From Halpernia humi (lineage in GTDB: Bacteria; Bacteroidota; Bacteroidia; Flavobacteriales; Weeksellaceae), in assembly GCF_900108025.1 (NCBI RefSeq), contig NZ_FNUS01000002.1:248001-312000 (forward strand): a stretch of 64,000 nt of DNA, read 5' to 3'. Positions 26,743 through 35,297 of the stretch are shown piece by piece. The notes below the pieces were generated by a model. The model did not search any database and was not told the origin of the DNA. It was given only the letters and a program-made list of their open reading frames with translations. The position numbers and the translations under genes were made by a program. Every line of letters begins with the position of its first letter. Position 1 is the stretch's first letter.

Positions 26743-28080
26743 TTAAAATTTTCCAGTTATCCATTTTATAATGTCATTACCGAATATAAGTGCCATTAAA
26801 GCGATTAAAAATATCACGCCAATCATTTGTGCATTTTCTAAAACTTTCTGCGGAACTGGCTTTCCAGTAATTATTTCCCAAAGCGTGAAAACCACATGTC
26901 CTCCATCTAAACCTGGTATTGGAATTAAATTTAGAAATGCAAGCCATACAGAAAACATCGCCGTAAAACTCCAAAGAGCCGTCCAATCAATCGAAGTTGG
27001 CATCATTTTAATTATACCAATTGGGCCAGAAACTTTTTTGTAGCCTTTTGTTGTAGTGTTAAAAACGATTTTAAATTGTTTTATTTGCATCGTTAACACA
27101 TCAATCGTGCGATGAAAACCGCGAGGAATAGCCTCAAAAAATGTATAATGTTTAGTGGTGGCTGTTTTTTCAAAAATTTCTTGCGCCGTTTTGCCACCTA
27201 AAACCACATTCAGTTTCCCTTTATTATCAACTTTCACATCCGCTTTTTGTGGGACATTATTCCGAAGAAATTCAATCGAAACTGTTTTGTTTTTATTTTG
27301 CTCTAATTCTTTGCTTAGTTCATCAGTATAATTTATTTTTTTATTATCGATTCCAATAATTTTATCACCCACCATTAAACCTGCAATTTTTGCATTGCTA
27401 TTTGCAGCGAAACTATCTATCACCGCAGGAGAACGCGTTGCGAAATAGCCGCGAACTTCGTTTTGGTTGAGAACATCTGCAACGCCGTTTTCATTAATAG
27501 GAAAACTTACTTCTTTACCATTTCTTAAAACAGTTGCTTGGTTAGCAAAAAGCAAATTAATTGTGGAAGTCTCCAAGCGTTCTGCCGGTTTGCCATCAAT
27601 TTTTAATATGACGTCGCCATTTTTTAAACCCATTTTTTCACCTGCAGCAGAAACTGAAATACCACCTTGAAATTTACTTAAATCGTGATAAGATTCCCCT
27701 TGCGAGTAAGATAATGCAGAATAAATGAACCATGCCAAAAAGAAATTTACCGTTACACCGCCAAGCATTATAATAAGTCTTTGCCACGCTGGTTTGCTTC
27801 GGAATTCCCAAGGTTGCGCGGGTTGTGCAAGTTGCTCTTTATCCATACTTTCATCTACCATTCCCGCGATTTTCACATAACCGCCGAATGGCAACCAACC
27901 GATGCCATATTCGGTTTCGCCGATTTTCTTTTTAAAAATTGAAAAGCCCGGGTCAAAAAAAAGATAGAATTTCTCTACTTTGCATTTAAATAATTTTGCT
28001 GGAATAAAATGGCCGAGTTCGTGCAGAATTACAAGTATCGAAATACTCAGTATAAATTGAAATAATTGTATTAAATTCAT
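26743..28080 (-). CDS. rseP: RIP metalloprotease (site-2 protease)
   Basis: The start at 28080 (MNLIQLFQFILSISILVILHELGH) is preferred over an upstream in-frame ATG because family members begin just before the first membrane helix. The 445-residue protein has the zinc motif HELGH (20-24), a periplasmic region with PDZ domain(s) (about 130-300), and the second metal-ligand motif NLIPIPGLDGGH near residue 390 between membrane helices. It performs regulated intramembrane proteolysis in the inner membrane, typically of anti-sigma factors or signal-peptide remnants. Confidence 0.95.
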   Translation of the reverse strand: MNLIQLFQFILSISILVILHELGHFIPAKLFKCKVEKFYLFFDPGFSIFKKKIGETEYGIGWLPFGGYVKIAGMVDESMDKEQLAQPAQPWEFRSKPAWQRLIIMLGGVTVNFFLAWFIYSALSYSQGESYHDLSKFQGGISVSAAGEKMGLKNGDVILKIDGKPAERLETSTINLLFANQATVLRNGKEVSFPINENGVADVLNQNEVRGYFATRSPAVIDSFAANSNAKIAGLMVGDKIIGIDNKKINYTDELSKELEQNKNKTVSIEFLRNNVPQKADVKVDNKGKLNVVLGGKTAQEIFEKTATTKHYTFFEAIPRGFHRTIDVLTMQIKQFKIVFNTTTKGYKKVSGPIGIIKMMPTSIDWTALWSFTAMFSVWLAFLNLIPIPGLDGGHVVFTLWEIITGKPVPQKVLENAQMIGVIFLIALMALIFGNDIIKWITGKF

Positions 28081-28132
28081 GTATTTTTTTAATAAGATTG
28101 CAAATATAAGCATTCTAAAAAGTTTGCCCAAT

Positions 28133-28163
28133 AAAAAAGACCTTCAAACGGAAGGTCTTTTTT
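28133..28163 (-). terminator. Terminator of the 28182-28622 gene
   Basis: AAAAAAGACCTTC (28133-28145) pairs with GAAGGTCTTTTTT (28151-28163) around AAACG. It lies just past the stop of the beta-barrel gene and before the rseP start; A and T runs on both sides would allow either direction. Confidence 0.85.
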
Positions 28164-28181
28164 ATTTATAAATTTCTGCTT

Positions 28182-28622
28182 TTATAGGTTAAAAGAAACA
28201 CCGATGCTTCCATTATTTCCTGCTTCTAAGTAAATTCCTACATTTTGATTAAAGTAATATCGAACACCAACGTGCGCTCCGATACCAAAATCTTTTCCTA
28301 ATACTCCTACATCAATGCCAGGATAAATATCCCATTTTGAAGGTAAATTTAAAGGTTTTTGTAAATGCGCATTTAATCTACCAAAGACAAAAAAATTATT
28401 GTCTTTATTATTGTCTTTGTAGCCACTAAAATAAATATTTGCACCTGCACCTACAGATAAAATATTACTTAAGCCATAATCATAAGTCCCCGTTATTCCA
28501 GTTCCATAGCCATAACTATTAAAACCCACTTGGATTTTTTGGTCTCCTTTTCCGCTCCATGCTTGCGCATAAGCCAAAGTACTCGCCATAAATAATGCAC
28601 AGACTAAAACTAATTTTTTCAT
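28182..28622 (-). CDS. Small outer-membrane beta-barrel-type protein
   Basis: This 146-residue protein has a signal peptide (1-19, LAYAQ) and alternating glycine/aromatic strands (IQVGFNSYGYGTGITGTYDYGL, VGVRYYFNQNVGIYLEAGNNGSIGVSFNL) consistent with an eight-strand barrel. It resembles the DUF6646-type proteins common in Flavobacteriia. No enzymatic motif is seen. Confidence 0.7.
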   Translation of the reverse strand: MKKLVLVCALFMASTLAYAQAWSGKGDQKIQVGFNSYGYGTGITGTYDYGLSNILSVGAGANIYFSGYKDNNKDNNFFVFGRLNAHLQKPLNLPSKWDIYPGIDVGVLGKDFGIGAHVGVRYYFNQNVGIYLEAGNNGSIGVSFNL

Positions 28623-28729
28623 AATATTCTTATTTTTTTATTGTTATTTTGTACATATCAATAATCGCTCCATTAAAAACATAAACGAAAATTTAACTAA
28701 AATATTTTTAGTTTAAACTCTTTTTTAAG

Positions 28730-29494
28730 ATGAAAAACACATTGAACATAAAAGCCATTAATTTTAATATAAAATGGAAAGATAAAACCGCAAATTTTCT
28801 TAAAATAGAAAGTATTTTAAAACATGAGACGGCAGATTTATTTTTGCTTCCAGAAATGTTCAGCACGGGTTTTTGTATGGATGCGGAAGAAATTGCAGAT
28901 AAAAATAACGAAACTTTAAATTGGTTAAAAAAATTAGCCAACGAAAAAAAAGCAGCAATTTGTGGAAGCGTGTCCATTCAAGAAAATGAGCAATATTTTA
29001 ATAGAATGTATTTTGTAAAACCCGATGGTGAATTTGAATTTTATGATAAACGCCATTTATTTTCTTATTCTGGCGAAGATAAAGTTTACACAAAAGGTGA
29101 AATCCGAAAAATTGTAAATTTTAAAGGTTTTAGAATTTTACTGCAAGTTTGCTACGATTTGAGATTCCCCGTTTTTGCCAGAAATAGAAATGATTTTGAT
29201 TTAATTTTATACGTTGCCAATTGGCCAGAATCTAGAATTTCTGCTTGGGAAACTCTGCTAAAAGCGCGCGCCATAGAAAACCAATCCTTTGTTTTTGGCC
29301 TAAACAGAATTGGAACAGACGGAAAAAATTTAGTTTATCCCGAAAGTTCTTACTGTTTTGATGCGGAAGGAAAAGTAATTTCTACACTTTCAAGTGAAAT
29401 TGTTTCCGCGGAATTAGATTTAAATCAACTTCAAAATTTCCGTGAAAAATTTCCATTTTTAAAAGATGGTGATGATTTTGAGATAAATTTTTAA
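28730..29494 (+). CDS. Nitrilase-superfamily omega-amidase (YafV/Nit2-like)
   Basis: This 254-residue protein carries the catalytic triad Glu (LLPEMFSTGF, about 43), Lys (YDKRHLFSYSGED, about 108) and Cys (QVCYDLRFPVFARN, about 142). The GEDKVYTKGE spacing and the short length match the YafV/Nit2 branch. These enzymes hydrolyse alpha-ketoglutaramate or alpha-ketosuccinamate, linking methionine salvage and glutamine transamination. It is cytoplasmic and monocistronic. Its stop overlaps the stop of a tiny ORF on the opposite strand. Confidence 0.9.
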   Translation: MKNTLNIKAINFNIKWKDKTANFLKIESILKHETADLFLLPEMFSTGFCMDAEEIADKNNETLNWLKKLANEKKAAICGSVSIQENEQYFNRMYFVKPDGEFEFYDKRHLFSYSGEDKVYTKGEIRKIVNFKGFRILLQVCYDLRFPVFARNRNDFDLILYVANWPESRISAWETLLKARAIENQSFVFGLNRIGTDGKNLVYPESSYCFDAEGKVISTLSSEIVSAELDLNQLQNFREKFPFLKDGDDFEINF

Positions 29495-29631
29495 AATTTT
29501 TTATTTTTCCAATGTTTAAACATTCTTACCAAAATCTTTTTACTCAAGTAAAAACTCCATCCAAGAAATAATAATAATGCGAAAATTTGCATTAAAAATA
29601 AACCTTGGTTATTTGACTCAAATAAACTCAT
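29491..29631 (-). CDS. Possible 46-residue membrane protein
   Basis: ATG at 29631 opens a 46-residue frame: a short polar start (MSLFESNNQG), one hydrophobic helix (LFLMQIFALLLFLGWSFYL) and a basic tail (KKILVRMFKHWKNKKF), the layout of a single-pass protein. It fills the gap between the amidase gene and guaB. No homologue is recognised, and it may be a chance ORF. Confidence 0.4.
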   Translation of the reverse strand: MSLFESNNQGLFLMQIFALLLFLGWSFYLSKKILVRMFKHWKNKKF

Positions 29632-29655
29632 TTTTTAAACCTCAAATAAAAATAT

Positions 29656-31116
29656 TTATAATGAATAATTCGGCGCTTCTTGCGTAATAATCACATCATG
29701 CGGATGAGATTCCTTCAAACCATTTCCGGTAATTTGTACCATTTTAGAGTCTTTTTGCAGACTTTCAATATTTTTTGTGCCACAATAGCCCATTCCTGCG
29801 CGCAAACCACCTGTTAGTTGGAAAATAACTTCTTGCAATTTTCCTTTATGCGGCACGCGCCCTTCTATGCCTTCTGGTACAAATTTTTTGGCTTCACTTT
29901 GAAAATAGCGTTCTTTTCCGCCACGTTTCATTGCTGCCAAACTGCCCATTCCTTGGTAAGATTTGAATTTTCGACCTTGTAATAATATTTCTTCGCCCGG
30001 CGCTTCATCTGTTCCTGCTAAAAGTGAACCAAGCATTACTGCATTTGCACCACTTGCAATGGCTTTTACGATGTCACCAGATAATTTTATGCCGCCATCT
30101 GCTATAACAGCCACATTGTATTCTTTTGCTTTTTCAAAAACGTTATAAATGGCAGAAAGCTGTGGAACGCCAACTCCTGCAACAACTCTAGTTGTACAAA
30201 TAGAACCAGGACCAACGCCAACTTTCAATACATTTGCGCCCGCTTTTATTAAATCTTCAGCAGCAGCAGCGGTAACAATATTTCCGCCAACGATATCTAA
30301 ATCTGGGAATTTTGCGCGTATTTCTTTTATTTTTGATAAAACACCAATTGAGTGTCCGTGTGCAGAATCTACCGCGATAATATCAACACCAACGTCCACC
30401 AAAGCCTGAATGCGTTCCATCGTATCGTCGCCAATTCCAACACCGGCGCCCACTATTAGTCGGCCTTTTTCATCTTTGTTGGCGTCTGGATATTCTAACT
30501 GATTGTCAATATCTTTTATGGTAATTAAGCCAACTAACTTATTTTCAGCATCTACAATTGGAAGTTTTTCGATGCGGTTTTCTAATAAAATTTGCTTGGC
30601 TGTTTCTAGAGTGGCGTGCTTGTCGGATGTAATGATATTTTCTTTTGTCATTAATTCTTCCACCTTCATTTCTAGATTTTCCTGATATTTTACATCTCTA
30701 TTGGTGATAATGCCAATCAATTTATTTTCAGAATCTATAACTGGTAAACCAGATATTTTAAAATTTTCCATTAAAAGTTTGGCTTCTTTTAAAGTATGGT
30801 TTTTGGTTAAAGTAACTGGGTCGGAAATCATTCCGTTTTCTGATCGTTTTACGCGGTTGACTTGTGCGGCTTGTTCTTCAATACTCATATTTTTATGAAT
30901 AAATCCTAAGCCACCCACTCTTGCCAAGGCAATGGCCATTTCGGCTTCGGTAACCGTATCCATCGCGGCAGAAACAATGGGAACATTGAGCGTAATTTTA
31001 TCAGAAAGTCGGGATTTTAGAGAAACTTGCGAAGGTAAAACTTCAGAAAAAGAAGGTATGAGAAGCACGTCATCAAAAGTGATGGCTGTTTCTACGATTT
31101 TGGAGTGTATAGACAT
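29656..31116 (-). CDS. guaB: Inosine-5'-monophosphate dehydrogenase
   Basis: The start at 31116 ([21 protein letters not shown]) gives the typical 486 residues; the frame extends upstream past the promoter but not credibly. The TIM barrel carries the catalytic loop GPGSICTTR and the flap region. Two CBS domains are inserted (about 95-215; [17 protein letters not shown] and [22 protein letters not shown]). The enzyme oxidises IMP to XMP with NAD, the committed step of guanine nucleotide synthesis. Confidence 0.97.
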   Translation of the reverse strand: MSIHSKIVETAITFDDVLLIPSFSEVLPSQVSLKSRLSDKITLNVPIVSAAMDTVTEAEMAIALARVGGLGFIHKNMSIEEQAAQVNRVKRSENGMISDPVTLTKNHTLKEAKLLMENFKISGLPVIDSENKLIGIITNRDVKYQENLEMKVEELMTKENIITSDKHATLETAKQILLENRIEKLPIVDAENKLVGLITIKDIDNQLEYPDANKDEKGRLIVGAGVGIGDDTMERIQALVDVGVDIIAVDSAHGHSIGVLSKIKEIRAKFPDLDIVGGNIVTAAAAEDLIKAGANVLKVGVGPGSICTTRVVAGVGVPQLSAIYNVFEKAKEYNVAVIADGGIKLSGDIVKAIASGANAVMLGSLLAGTDEAPGEEILLQGRKFKSYQGMGSLAAMKRGGKERYFQSEAKKFVPEGIEGRVPHKGKLQEVIFQLTGGLRAGMGYCGTKNIESLQKDSKMVQITGNGLKESHPHDVIITQEAPNYSL

Positions 31117-31130
31117 CGTTACTTTCTCGG

Positions 31131-31161
31131 CAAAATTAAAGTTTTTTGAAAGAATATGAAA
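31131..31161 (-). promoter_or_regulatory. guaB promoter
   Basis: On the minus strand TTTC (31161-31158), 19 bases, then TAATTTTG (31138-31131). The -7 box is exact, the -33 box has one mismatch, and the spacing is ideal. It lies 14 bases before the chosen ATG, which supports the start at 31116. Confidence 0.55.
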
Positions 31162-31430
31162 ATAAAGCAAGAATAAAAATAGTGAAATACCTAAATTATC
31201 TGTTGTGCATTTAGAAATGTAGTAAACAAATAGACACAAATAACGCATTTACAAATTCTTAAGGACTTATGGAGCAGTGTTTTAACTTCGCAAAAGTTGA
31301 AATATTTTTGATTTTTCTTAAGCATTGAAATTAAGTTTTTGCGTTTTCTTTGATTTTCAGGAATTTAAACAAATTCGCAATAGGTCTAAATATTATTTTT
31401 ATAAATAAAAATTTCAAAAAATACGAAATT

Positions 31431-31550
31431 GTAACTAGCCCTGATAGAAGTGGATATCCTTTTTTTTATCGAAAAACTGGCTAATTATAAACTAAACGTT
31501 CTAAAAAAAAGATAGGAACGGATAGCAGGATTAGCTTCTAAAAAAAATCA
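31431..31550 (+). ncRNA. Flavobacterial intergenic structured RNA-like element, copy 1
   Basis: The element begins TAGCCCTGATAGAAGTGG, continues ATATCC plus a T run, and after a 40-base loop returns with an A run, GATAGGAACGGATAGCAGG and TTAGCTTCTAAAAAA. The arms align as an imperfect hairpin (TA..CCTG.TA...GT...TATC.TTTTTTT against its complement). The same skeleton with covarying stems appears at 33901-33999 and 56983-57063 on the other strand. It may belong to the Flavo-1 motif of Bacteroidota, but I could not verify this. It occupies much of the 31249-31603 gap. Confidence 0.6.
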
Positions 31551-31603
31551 AAGGTTTTTAATGGAATAAAAATTGCAATTTTAACGCTATAAATTCTAAA
31601 AAT

Positions 31604-31951
31604 ATGGAAAAACCAAAACCAATGCTAACGATGAGCCAAGTGATGAACAAACTCGCGCAAAAAGGCGTGGTAAAAGCGTTTTCGATGAATGAAAAAGGGG
31701 AGATGAAGTTGACGGATTTCGATAAGAATTACGAGCCAGCAGATTTAAAAATTTTAAAGAGTTTTCGTTTTGAAGGCGATAGTAATCCTGATGATGAAGC
31801 GGTTCTTTATGTGGTTTCGGATAAGGAAGGGCAGAAGGGAATGCTTATCGATTCTTATGGTGCAGAAAGCAATTATCCGGGAGATAGATTTGATCAATTT
31901 TTGCGCGATATTCCGGTCAATGAAAGTGATGAATTTAATTTTCAAGCGTGA
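31604..31951 (+). CDS. Conserved small cytoplasmic protein of Bacteroidota, unknown function
   Basis: This 115-residue acidic protein has no signal or membrane segment. The central pattern YEPADLKILKSFRFEGDSNPDDEAVLYVVSDKEGQKGMLIDSYGAES recalls a small Bacteroidota family sometimes mis-labelled phosphoribosylpyrophosphate synthetase; it lacks any PRPP-binding motif and is far too short. No function can be assigned. A bidirectional terminator separates it from msrA. Confidence 0.8.
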   Translation: MEKPKPMLTMSQVMNKLAQKGVVKAFSMNEKGEMKLTDFDKNYEPADLKILKSFRFEGDSNPDDEAVLYVVSDKEGQKGMLIDSYGAESNYPGDRFDQFLRDIPVNESDEFNFQA

Positions 31952-32011
31952 AATTTTTTAATTTAAAACTTTTAGAAAGTGAGGCGATTATCAAATGATT
32001 TAAACAAAAGA

Positions 32012-32039
32012 AAAGAGGCTTTTATTGAAGCCTCTTTTT
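32012..32039. terminator. Bidirectional terminator between the 31604 gene and msrA
   Basis: AAAGAGGCTT (32012-32021) pairs with AAGCCTCTTT (32028-32037), loop TTATTG. A-rich and T-rich flanks serve both convergent genes. Confidence 0.85.
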
Positions 32040-32043
32040 GTAT

Positions 32044-32697
32044 TTAAGAATTTGGTTTTAACCAACCTAATTTGCCATAATGTTCTTTAAACTTGGCTAT
32101 TTTAGGGCCAATAACAATGCTGCAGTAAGGTTGTTGTGGGTTTTTGTCGTAATAATTTTGATGGTATTTTTCGGCTGGATAAAATTTTTCAAAAGGAACG
32201 ATTTGGGTGACGTATTTACCGCTCCATCTTCCTGATGCTTCAGAAATTTTCATCGCTTCTTCGGTTTCTTTTTTCTGTTTTTGATTGCTGTAGAAAACCA
32301 CAGATCTGTATTGTGGACCTACATCTGCGCCTTGTCGGTTAAGCGTTGTAGGATCGTGCAGGAAGAAGAAAATATCCATTATTTGTTTATAAGAAATAAC
32401 TTTTGGATCAAAACCTATTCTTACCACTTCGGCGTGACCGGTTTCTCCGGTAGAAACCTGCTCGTAAGTTGGGTTGGCTACAAAACCGCCAGAATATCCA
32501 GAAACTACAGATTCTATTCCTTTCACCGATTCTAATGGCGCCTCAACGCACCAAAAACATCCGCCACCAACGGTTACATATTCTAAATTTGGTTTATCGG
32601 CTGTTGGGTTTGCCATTTGTGTATTACTATTTTCTTTGCTTTGGCCATTGCATGAAACCAGCAAAACGGCCATAAAGAGTGTGAGAATTTTTTTCAT
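32044..32697 (-). CDS. msrA: Peptide-methionine (S)-S-oxide reductase, lipoprotein form
   Basis: This 217-residue protein has a lipoprotein signal (MKKILTLFMAVLLVSC, Cys16) and the MsrA motif GGGCFWCVEAPLE with catalytic Cys47. VVSGYSGG, TGHAEVVRIGFDP and DVGPQYRSVVFY are all present. It reduces methionine sulfoxide in oxidised envelope proteins. The lipobox places it in the periplasm rather than the cytoplasm. It is monocistronic. Confidence 0.95.
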   Translation of the reverse strand: MKKILTLFMAVLLVSCNGQSKENSNTQMANPTADKPNLEYVTVGGGCFWCVEAPLESVKGIESVVSGYSGGFVANPTYEQVSTGETGHAEVVRIGFDPKVISYKQIMDIFFFLHDPTTLNRQGADVGPQYRSVVFYSNQKQKKETEEAMKISEASGRWSGKYVTQIVPFEKFYPAEKYHQNYYDKNPQQPYCSIVIGPKIAKFKEHYGKLGWLKPNS

Positions 32698-32801
32698 TTT
32701 AAAAATTGATGTTTACACTTTAAAGTACGAATTTTACAGTAAAATAGTTTCAGAAAAAAATGCAAAACCTGTGCTAAACATTAAGATTTTTAAAACAAAT
32801 T

Positions 32802-33800
32802 TTAAGAGTTTATCTGTGGCGGTTGCGAATAATTATTTTCCCATACCAAAGCACTTGCGCCTAAAATTGCCGCATCTGCCTCATCTAACTCACTAAAGAC
32901 AAGTTTCACTTTGTTTCTGAAAATAGGCAAAAGATTTCGCTCCATGTGAAGTTTGGTAGGTTTCAAAATAAAATCGCCCGCTTTTATAACACCACCAAAA
33001 AGTAAAATGGCTTCTGGTGAAGAAAACATTACGAAATTTGCTAAGGCTTCACCTAGTTTTTGCCCGGTATATCTAAAAACTTCAATTGATGTAGCATCTC
33101 CTTTTGCAGCGCATTCGTACACCACTCTAGAATTTATTTCTTCTTCAGGAAAATTATTAAGCATTGAGTTTGGAAATTCTACGCGCATTTTTTTTGCAGT
33201 GATTGCAATTCCTGTTGCCGATGCATATGCTTCTAAAGAGCCTTCAGAACCCGTGCTCCAATGTTTTCTGCCGCCTGGTTTTACGATGGTGTGACCGAGT
33301 TCGCCAGCAAATCCATCGTGCCCATATATTAAATTACCGCCACAAACTATCCCGCTTCCCACGCCAGTTCCCAAAGTCATCATAATAAAATCCTTCATGC
33401 CACGCGCCGCGCCATAAAGCATTTCGCCTAATGCCGCTGCATTGGCATCATTGGTAATTTTGCAATTGGTACCAAATTTTTTAGACATCATATCTGCAAA
33501 GGGAATTATGCCTTTCCATCGTAAGTTGGGGGCATCTTCAATGGTTCCTTTATAATAATTTGCGTTTGGCGCGCCTACGCCAATTCCTTCAAACTCTCTG
33601 TCTTTGCAGCATTTGTCTAATAGAGGCTTTATTTCGTTATACAATTCATCAATAAAATCTTCCACCTTTTCATATTGTTCGGTTTTTAGATGGCCGCGTT
33701 CCAAAATTTCTCCGCGATGGTTTACCAAACCGAATTTAGTATTTGTACCGCCGATATCAATTCCTAGCGCTACTTGCTTAGATAGATTCACTAATGACAT
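32802..33800 (-). CDS. ROK-family glucokinase-like sugar kinase
   Basis: This 332-residue protein has the phosphate-binding motif ALGIDIGGTNTKFG (11-24), GVGAPN, NDANAAALGE and LGTGVGSGIV of the ROK family. The conserved zinc-binding segment CxCGxxGCxE is here HWSTGSEGSLEAY: the position is conserved but all cysteines are gone, while the helix SLEAYASATGI remains. It probably phosphorylates glucose released from glycans, using ATP. It is cytoplasmic and monocistronic, preceded by an intergenic RNA-like element. Confidence 0.9.
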   Translation of the reverse strand: MSLVNLSKQVALGIDIGGTNTKFGLVNHRGEILERGHLKTEQYEKVEDFIDELYNEIKPLLDKCCKDREFEGIGVGAPNANYYKGTIEDAPNLRWKGIIPFADMMSKKFGTNCKITNDANAAALGEMLYGAARGMKDFIMMTLGTGVGSGIVCGGNLIYGHDGFAGELGHTIVKPGGRKHWSTGSEGSLEAYASATGIAITAKKMRVEFPNSMLNNFPEEEINSRVVYECAAKGDATSIEVFRYTGQKLGEALANFVMFSSPEAILLFGGVIKAGDFILKPTKLHMERNLLPIFRNKVKLVFSELDEADAAILGASALVWENNYSQPPQINS

Positions 33801-33900
33801 GTTTTTTTAGTTTTGAAGATGAAAGTTACTAAAAATTTTTATTTTGGTGGAGAAAATTTGGAAAGTTATTAAATAAATTGGGAAAATCTCATGCTTTCTA

Positions 33901-33999
33901 TTTTTTAGGAGCAGCACAAGTGCGTATTTTCAGAAGATGATACCTGCTCTACATTACAATCCCGCCGCGGCGGGGATTTTCATTTCGATCAGGGCTAAA
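33901..33999 (-). ncRNA. Flavobacterial intergenic structured RNA-like element, copy 2
   Basis: Read on the minus strand: TAGCCCTGATCGAAATG, AAAATCC, a GC-rich apical hairpin CCGCCGCGGCGG, then GATTGTAATGTAGAGCAGG and, after an insertion, GCTCCTAAAAAA. The fixed positions match copy 1 while the apical stem is entirely different in sequence but still pairs, as expected of a conserved RNA fold. It lies about 100 bases upstream of the glucokinase start, on the same strand. Confidence 0.6.
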
Positions 34000-34071
34000 A
34001 GTCTGGGAATCGGTTTTTTGAAGTGAAGAAAAGTTTGTAGAAATTAGATTGAGAATTTTCTTTTTTTTTCT

Positions 34072-34094
34072 GGTGCGAGCGGCACGCTCGTGTG
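34072..34094. repeat. REP-like GC-rich palindrome
   Basis: CGAGCG (34076-34081) and CGCTCG (34085-34090) enclose GCA in an otherwise very AT-rich gap, giving a compact hairpin GTGCGAGCG-GCA-CGCTCGTG. Similar short GC hairpins are often interspersed in Bacteroidota intergenic DNA. Apart from this, the RNA-like copy 2 and the terminator at 34141-34183, the 33801-34227 gap shows nothing. Confidence 0.4.
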
Positions 34095-34140
34095 CTATTA
34101 TTCCAAGAAAACGGTTGAAAGAATTAAAAAATGAATATTT

Positions 34141-34183
34141 GCGCCAAAAAACAAAACTCTCTTAAATCGCTTTAAAAGAGTTT
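34141..34183 (-). terminator. Terminator downstream of the accessory island
   Basis: AAACTCTCTTAAA (34154-34166) pairs with TTTAAAAGAGTTT (34171-34183) with one mismatch. On the minus strand it is followed by TTTTGTTTTTTGG. It should end the transcript of the 34263-35111 gene. Confidence 0.65.
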
Positions 34184-34227
34184 GGTTTTTGTTTTATATT
34201 TTTTTAAAATCTTGAATATTTTTGGGT

Positions 34228-34258
34228 TGTGCAATGGGTAGCGATGTTATCTGCAGGT
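34228..34258. repeat. Cassette-boundary motif A
   Basis: CGATGTTATCTGCAGGT (34242-34258) directly abuts the stop codon of the 34263 gene. It repeats, with two changes, the CGATGTTACCTGCGGGT that abuts the stop codon of the 35298 gene. The upstream half GCAATGGGTAG is only loosely related to the other copy, so this looks like a partial or diverged boundary. Confidence 0.5.
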
Positions 34259-34262
34259 CTTT

Positions 34263-35111
34263 TTACTTTATTGAGTTAATATATTCAGCAATATTTTTTT
34301 CGTATGCTTTATTTTTTTCAAAATTATTTTTAATGTTTGTTAGTCTATTTATTCTAAAATTGGCTTTTAGCAGAATTTGTTTTTTAACATCTTTTTTTAT
34401 CCTACTATCACTAAACATAAAATTAATTCTTACAAAAAACTCTTCGTAAATCATTCCGAGAGCCAAAAAATAATAAAAAGGAAAAGATATTGTAGTCAGA
34501 ATAATTGGTAAATATATAGTTTTAATATTGTCGCTTGTAAATAGTTTGTCATATCCGTTAAAAGTCCTAAAAAAAATATTAATTAAGAAAATGATGCCTA
34601 CAATTGAAAGTGTAAAATGTAAAAATTTATTCACTTTTATATGTTCAGGATTGTTTTTCATTGAATGTTTTGAGTATTCATACAGTATGACAATAAATGA
34701 AATAATAGGCACCAAAATAAGTTCTGTTAAAATTCCAAAAGTGTAAAAGTTCAATAAGAATTCAAGGAATATTATGACTTTCAGATTGTCTTTAAGTATT
34801 TTAGTAAAGTAGTTTGTGCTAGATATTTTATTTGCATTAAAGAATACGATTATTCCCGAAGAAAATAACCAAATTAGAGTATCTTTTAGAAGATTGTAAT
34901 CCCAAAAACTAATTTTTTTGAGAACGTATACAATTACGAAATTGTATAAAAAAAAGAAAATTAAAGGAAATAGAATTTTGTAGTTTAATAGAAGTTTTAG
35001 AACATTTAAGAATTCCTTTCTTGCAATATAAATTAAAATCGAGAAAATGATAATTGACCAAACTAAAATCGAAATTTCTCGAGTGGACAATATATTCATT
35101 AATTCTTTCAT
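34263..35111 (-). CDS. Unknown multi-pass membrane protein of the accessory island
   Basis: This 282-residue protein has about seven hydrophobic helices (for example ISILVWSIIIFSILIYIA, ILFPLIFFFLYNFVIVYVL, VIIFLEFLLNFYTFGILTELILVPIISFIVILYEY) and a basic cytoplasmic C-terminal tail of about 55 residues (FSDSRIKKDVKKQILLKANFRINRL). It has no recognisable domain. It is extremely A+T-rich, and it is bounded on both sides by cassette-like repeats, suggesting horizontal acquisition. Confidence 0.75.
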   Translation of the reverse strand: MKELMNILSTREISILVWSIIIFSILIYIARKEFLNVLKLLLNYKILFPLIFFFLYNFVIVYVLKKISFWDYNLLKDTLIWLFSSGIIVFFNANKISSTNYFTKILKDNLKVIIFLEFLLNFYTFGILTELILVPIISFIVILYEYSKHSMKNNPEHIKVNKFLHFTLSIVGIIFLINIFFRTFNGYDKLFTSDNIKTIYLPIILTTISFPFYYFLALGMIYEEFFVRINFMFSDSRIKKDVKKQILLKANFRINRLTNIKNNFEKNKAYEKNIAEYINSIK

Positions 35112-35132
35112 ACATAGCGTTTTGATAGACTT

Positions 35133-35297
35133 GTAGCCAACGTTAGACGGCTTTGCGATGTGCGGGCTTTGATAATCAAATAGTTATACAAAAACTGAAC
35201 GAAGAAAAAAAACATTTTTTTTGCGGATTATTTTACAAAAATTTCAACGCAAGAGAACTTCAGCCCGCATATTGCAAAACCGATGTTACCTGCGGGT
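35133..35297. repeat. Large imperfect palindrome, attC-like cassette boundary B
   Basis: GGCTTTGCGATGTGCGGGCT (35149-35168) and AGCCCGCATATTGCAAAACC (35262-35281) are inverted 20-base arms matching at 17 positions. Outside them lie AACGTTAGACGG (35139-35150) on one end and CGATGTTACCTGCGGG on the other, which touches the stop codon of the neighbouring gene. GTTAGAC fits the GTTRRRY R-box of integron attC sites, but the opposite box does not fit the strict consensus. The central 93 bases have no ORF. Confidence 0.6.

Noticed and set aside
28081-28131. Upstream ATG for rseP
   Set aside because: It adds 17 residues ahead of the first membrane helix that family members do not have; the ATG at 28080 is the better start.
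31117-31248. 44-codon N-terminal extension of guaB
   Set aside because: The extension covers the promoter boxes at 31131-31161 and has no resemblance to IMP dehydrogenase.
31604-31951. Phosphoribosylpyrophosphate synthetase annotation
   Set aside because: The 115-residue protein lacks PRPP and ATP-binding motifs and is about a third of the length of a real PRPP synthetase.
32474-32896. 140-codon plus-strand ORF across the msrA-glucokinase junction
   Set aside because: It overlaps the start of msrA and the end of the kinase gene on the opposite strand; composition and lack of motifs mark it as a shadow.
35133-35297. Calling boundary B a true integron attC site
   Set aside because: Only one of the two boxes fits GTTRRRY/RYYYAAC, and there is no integron integrase in the window, so only the cautious label attC-like is used.
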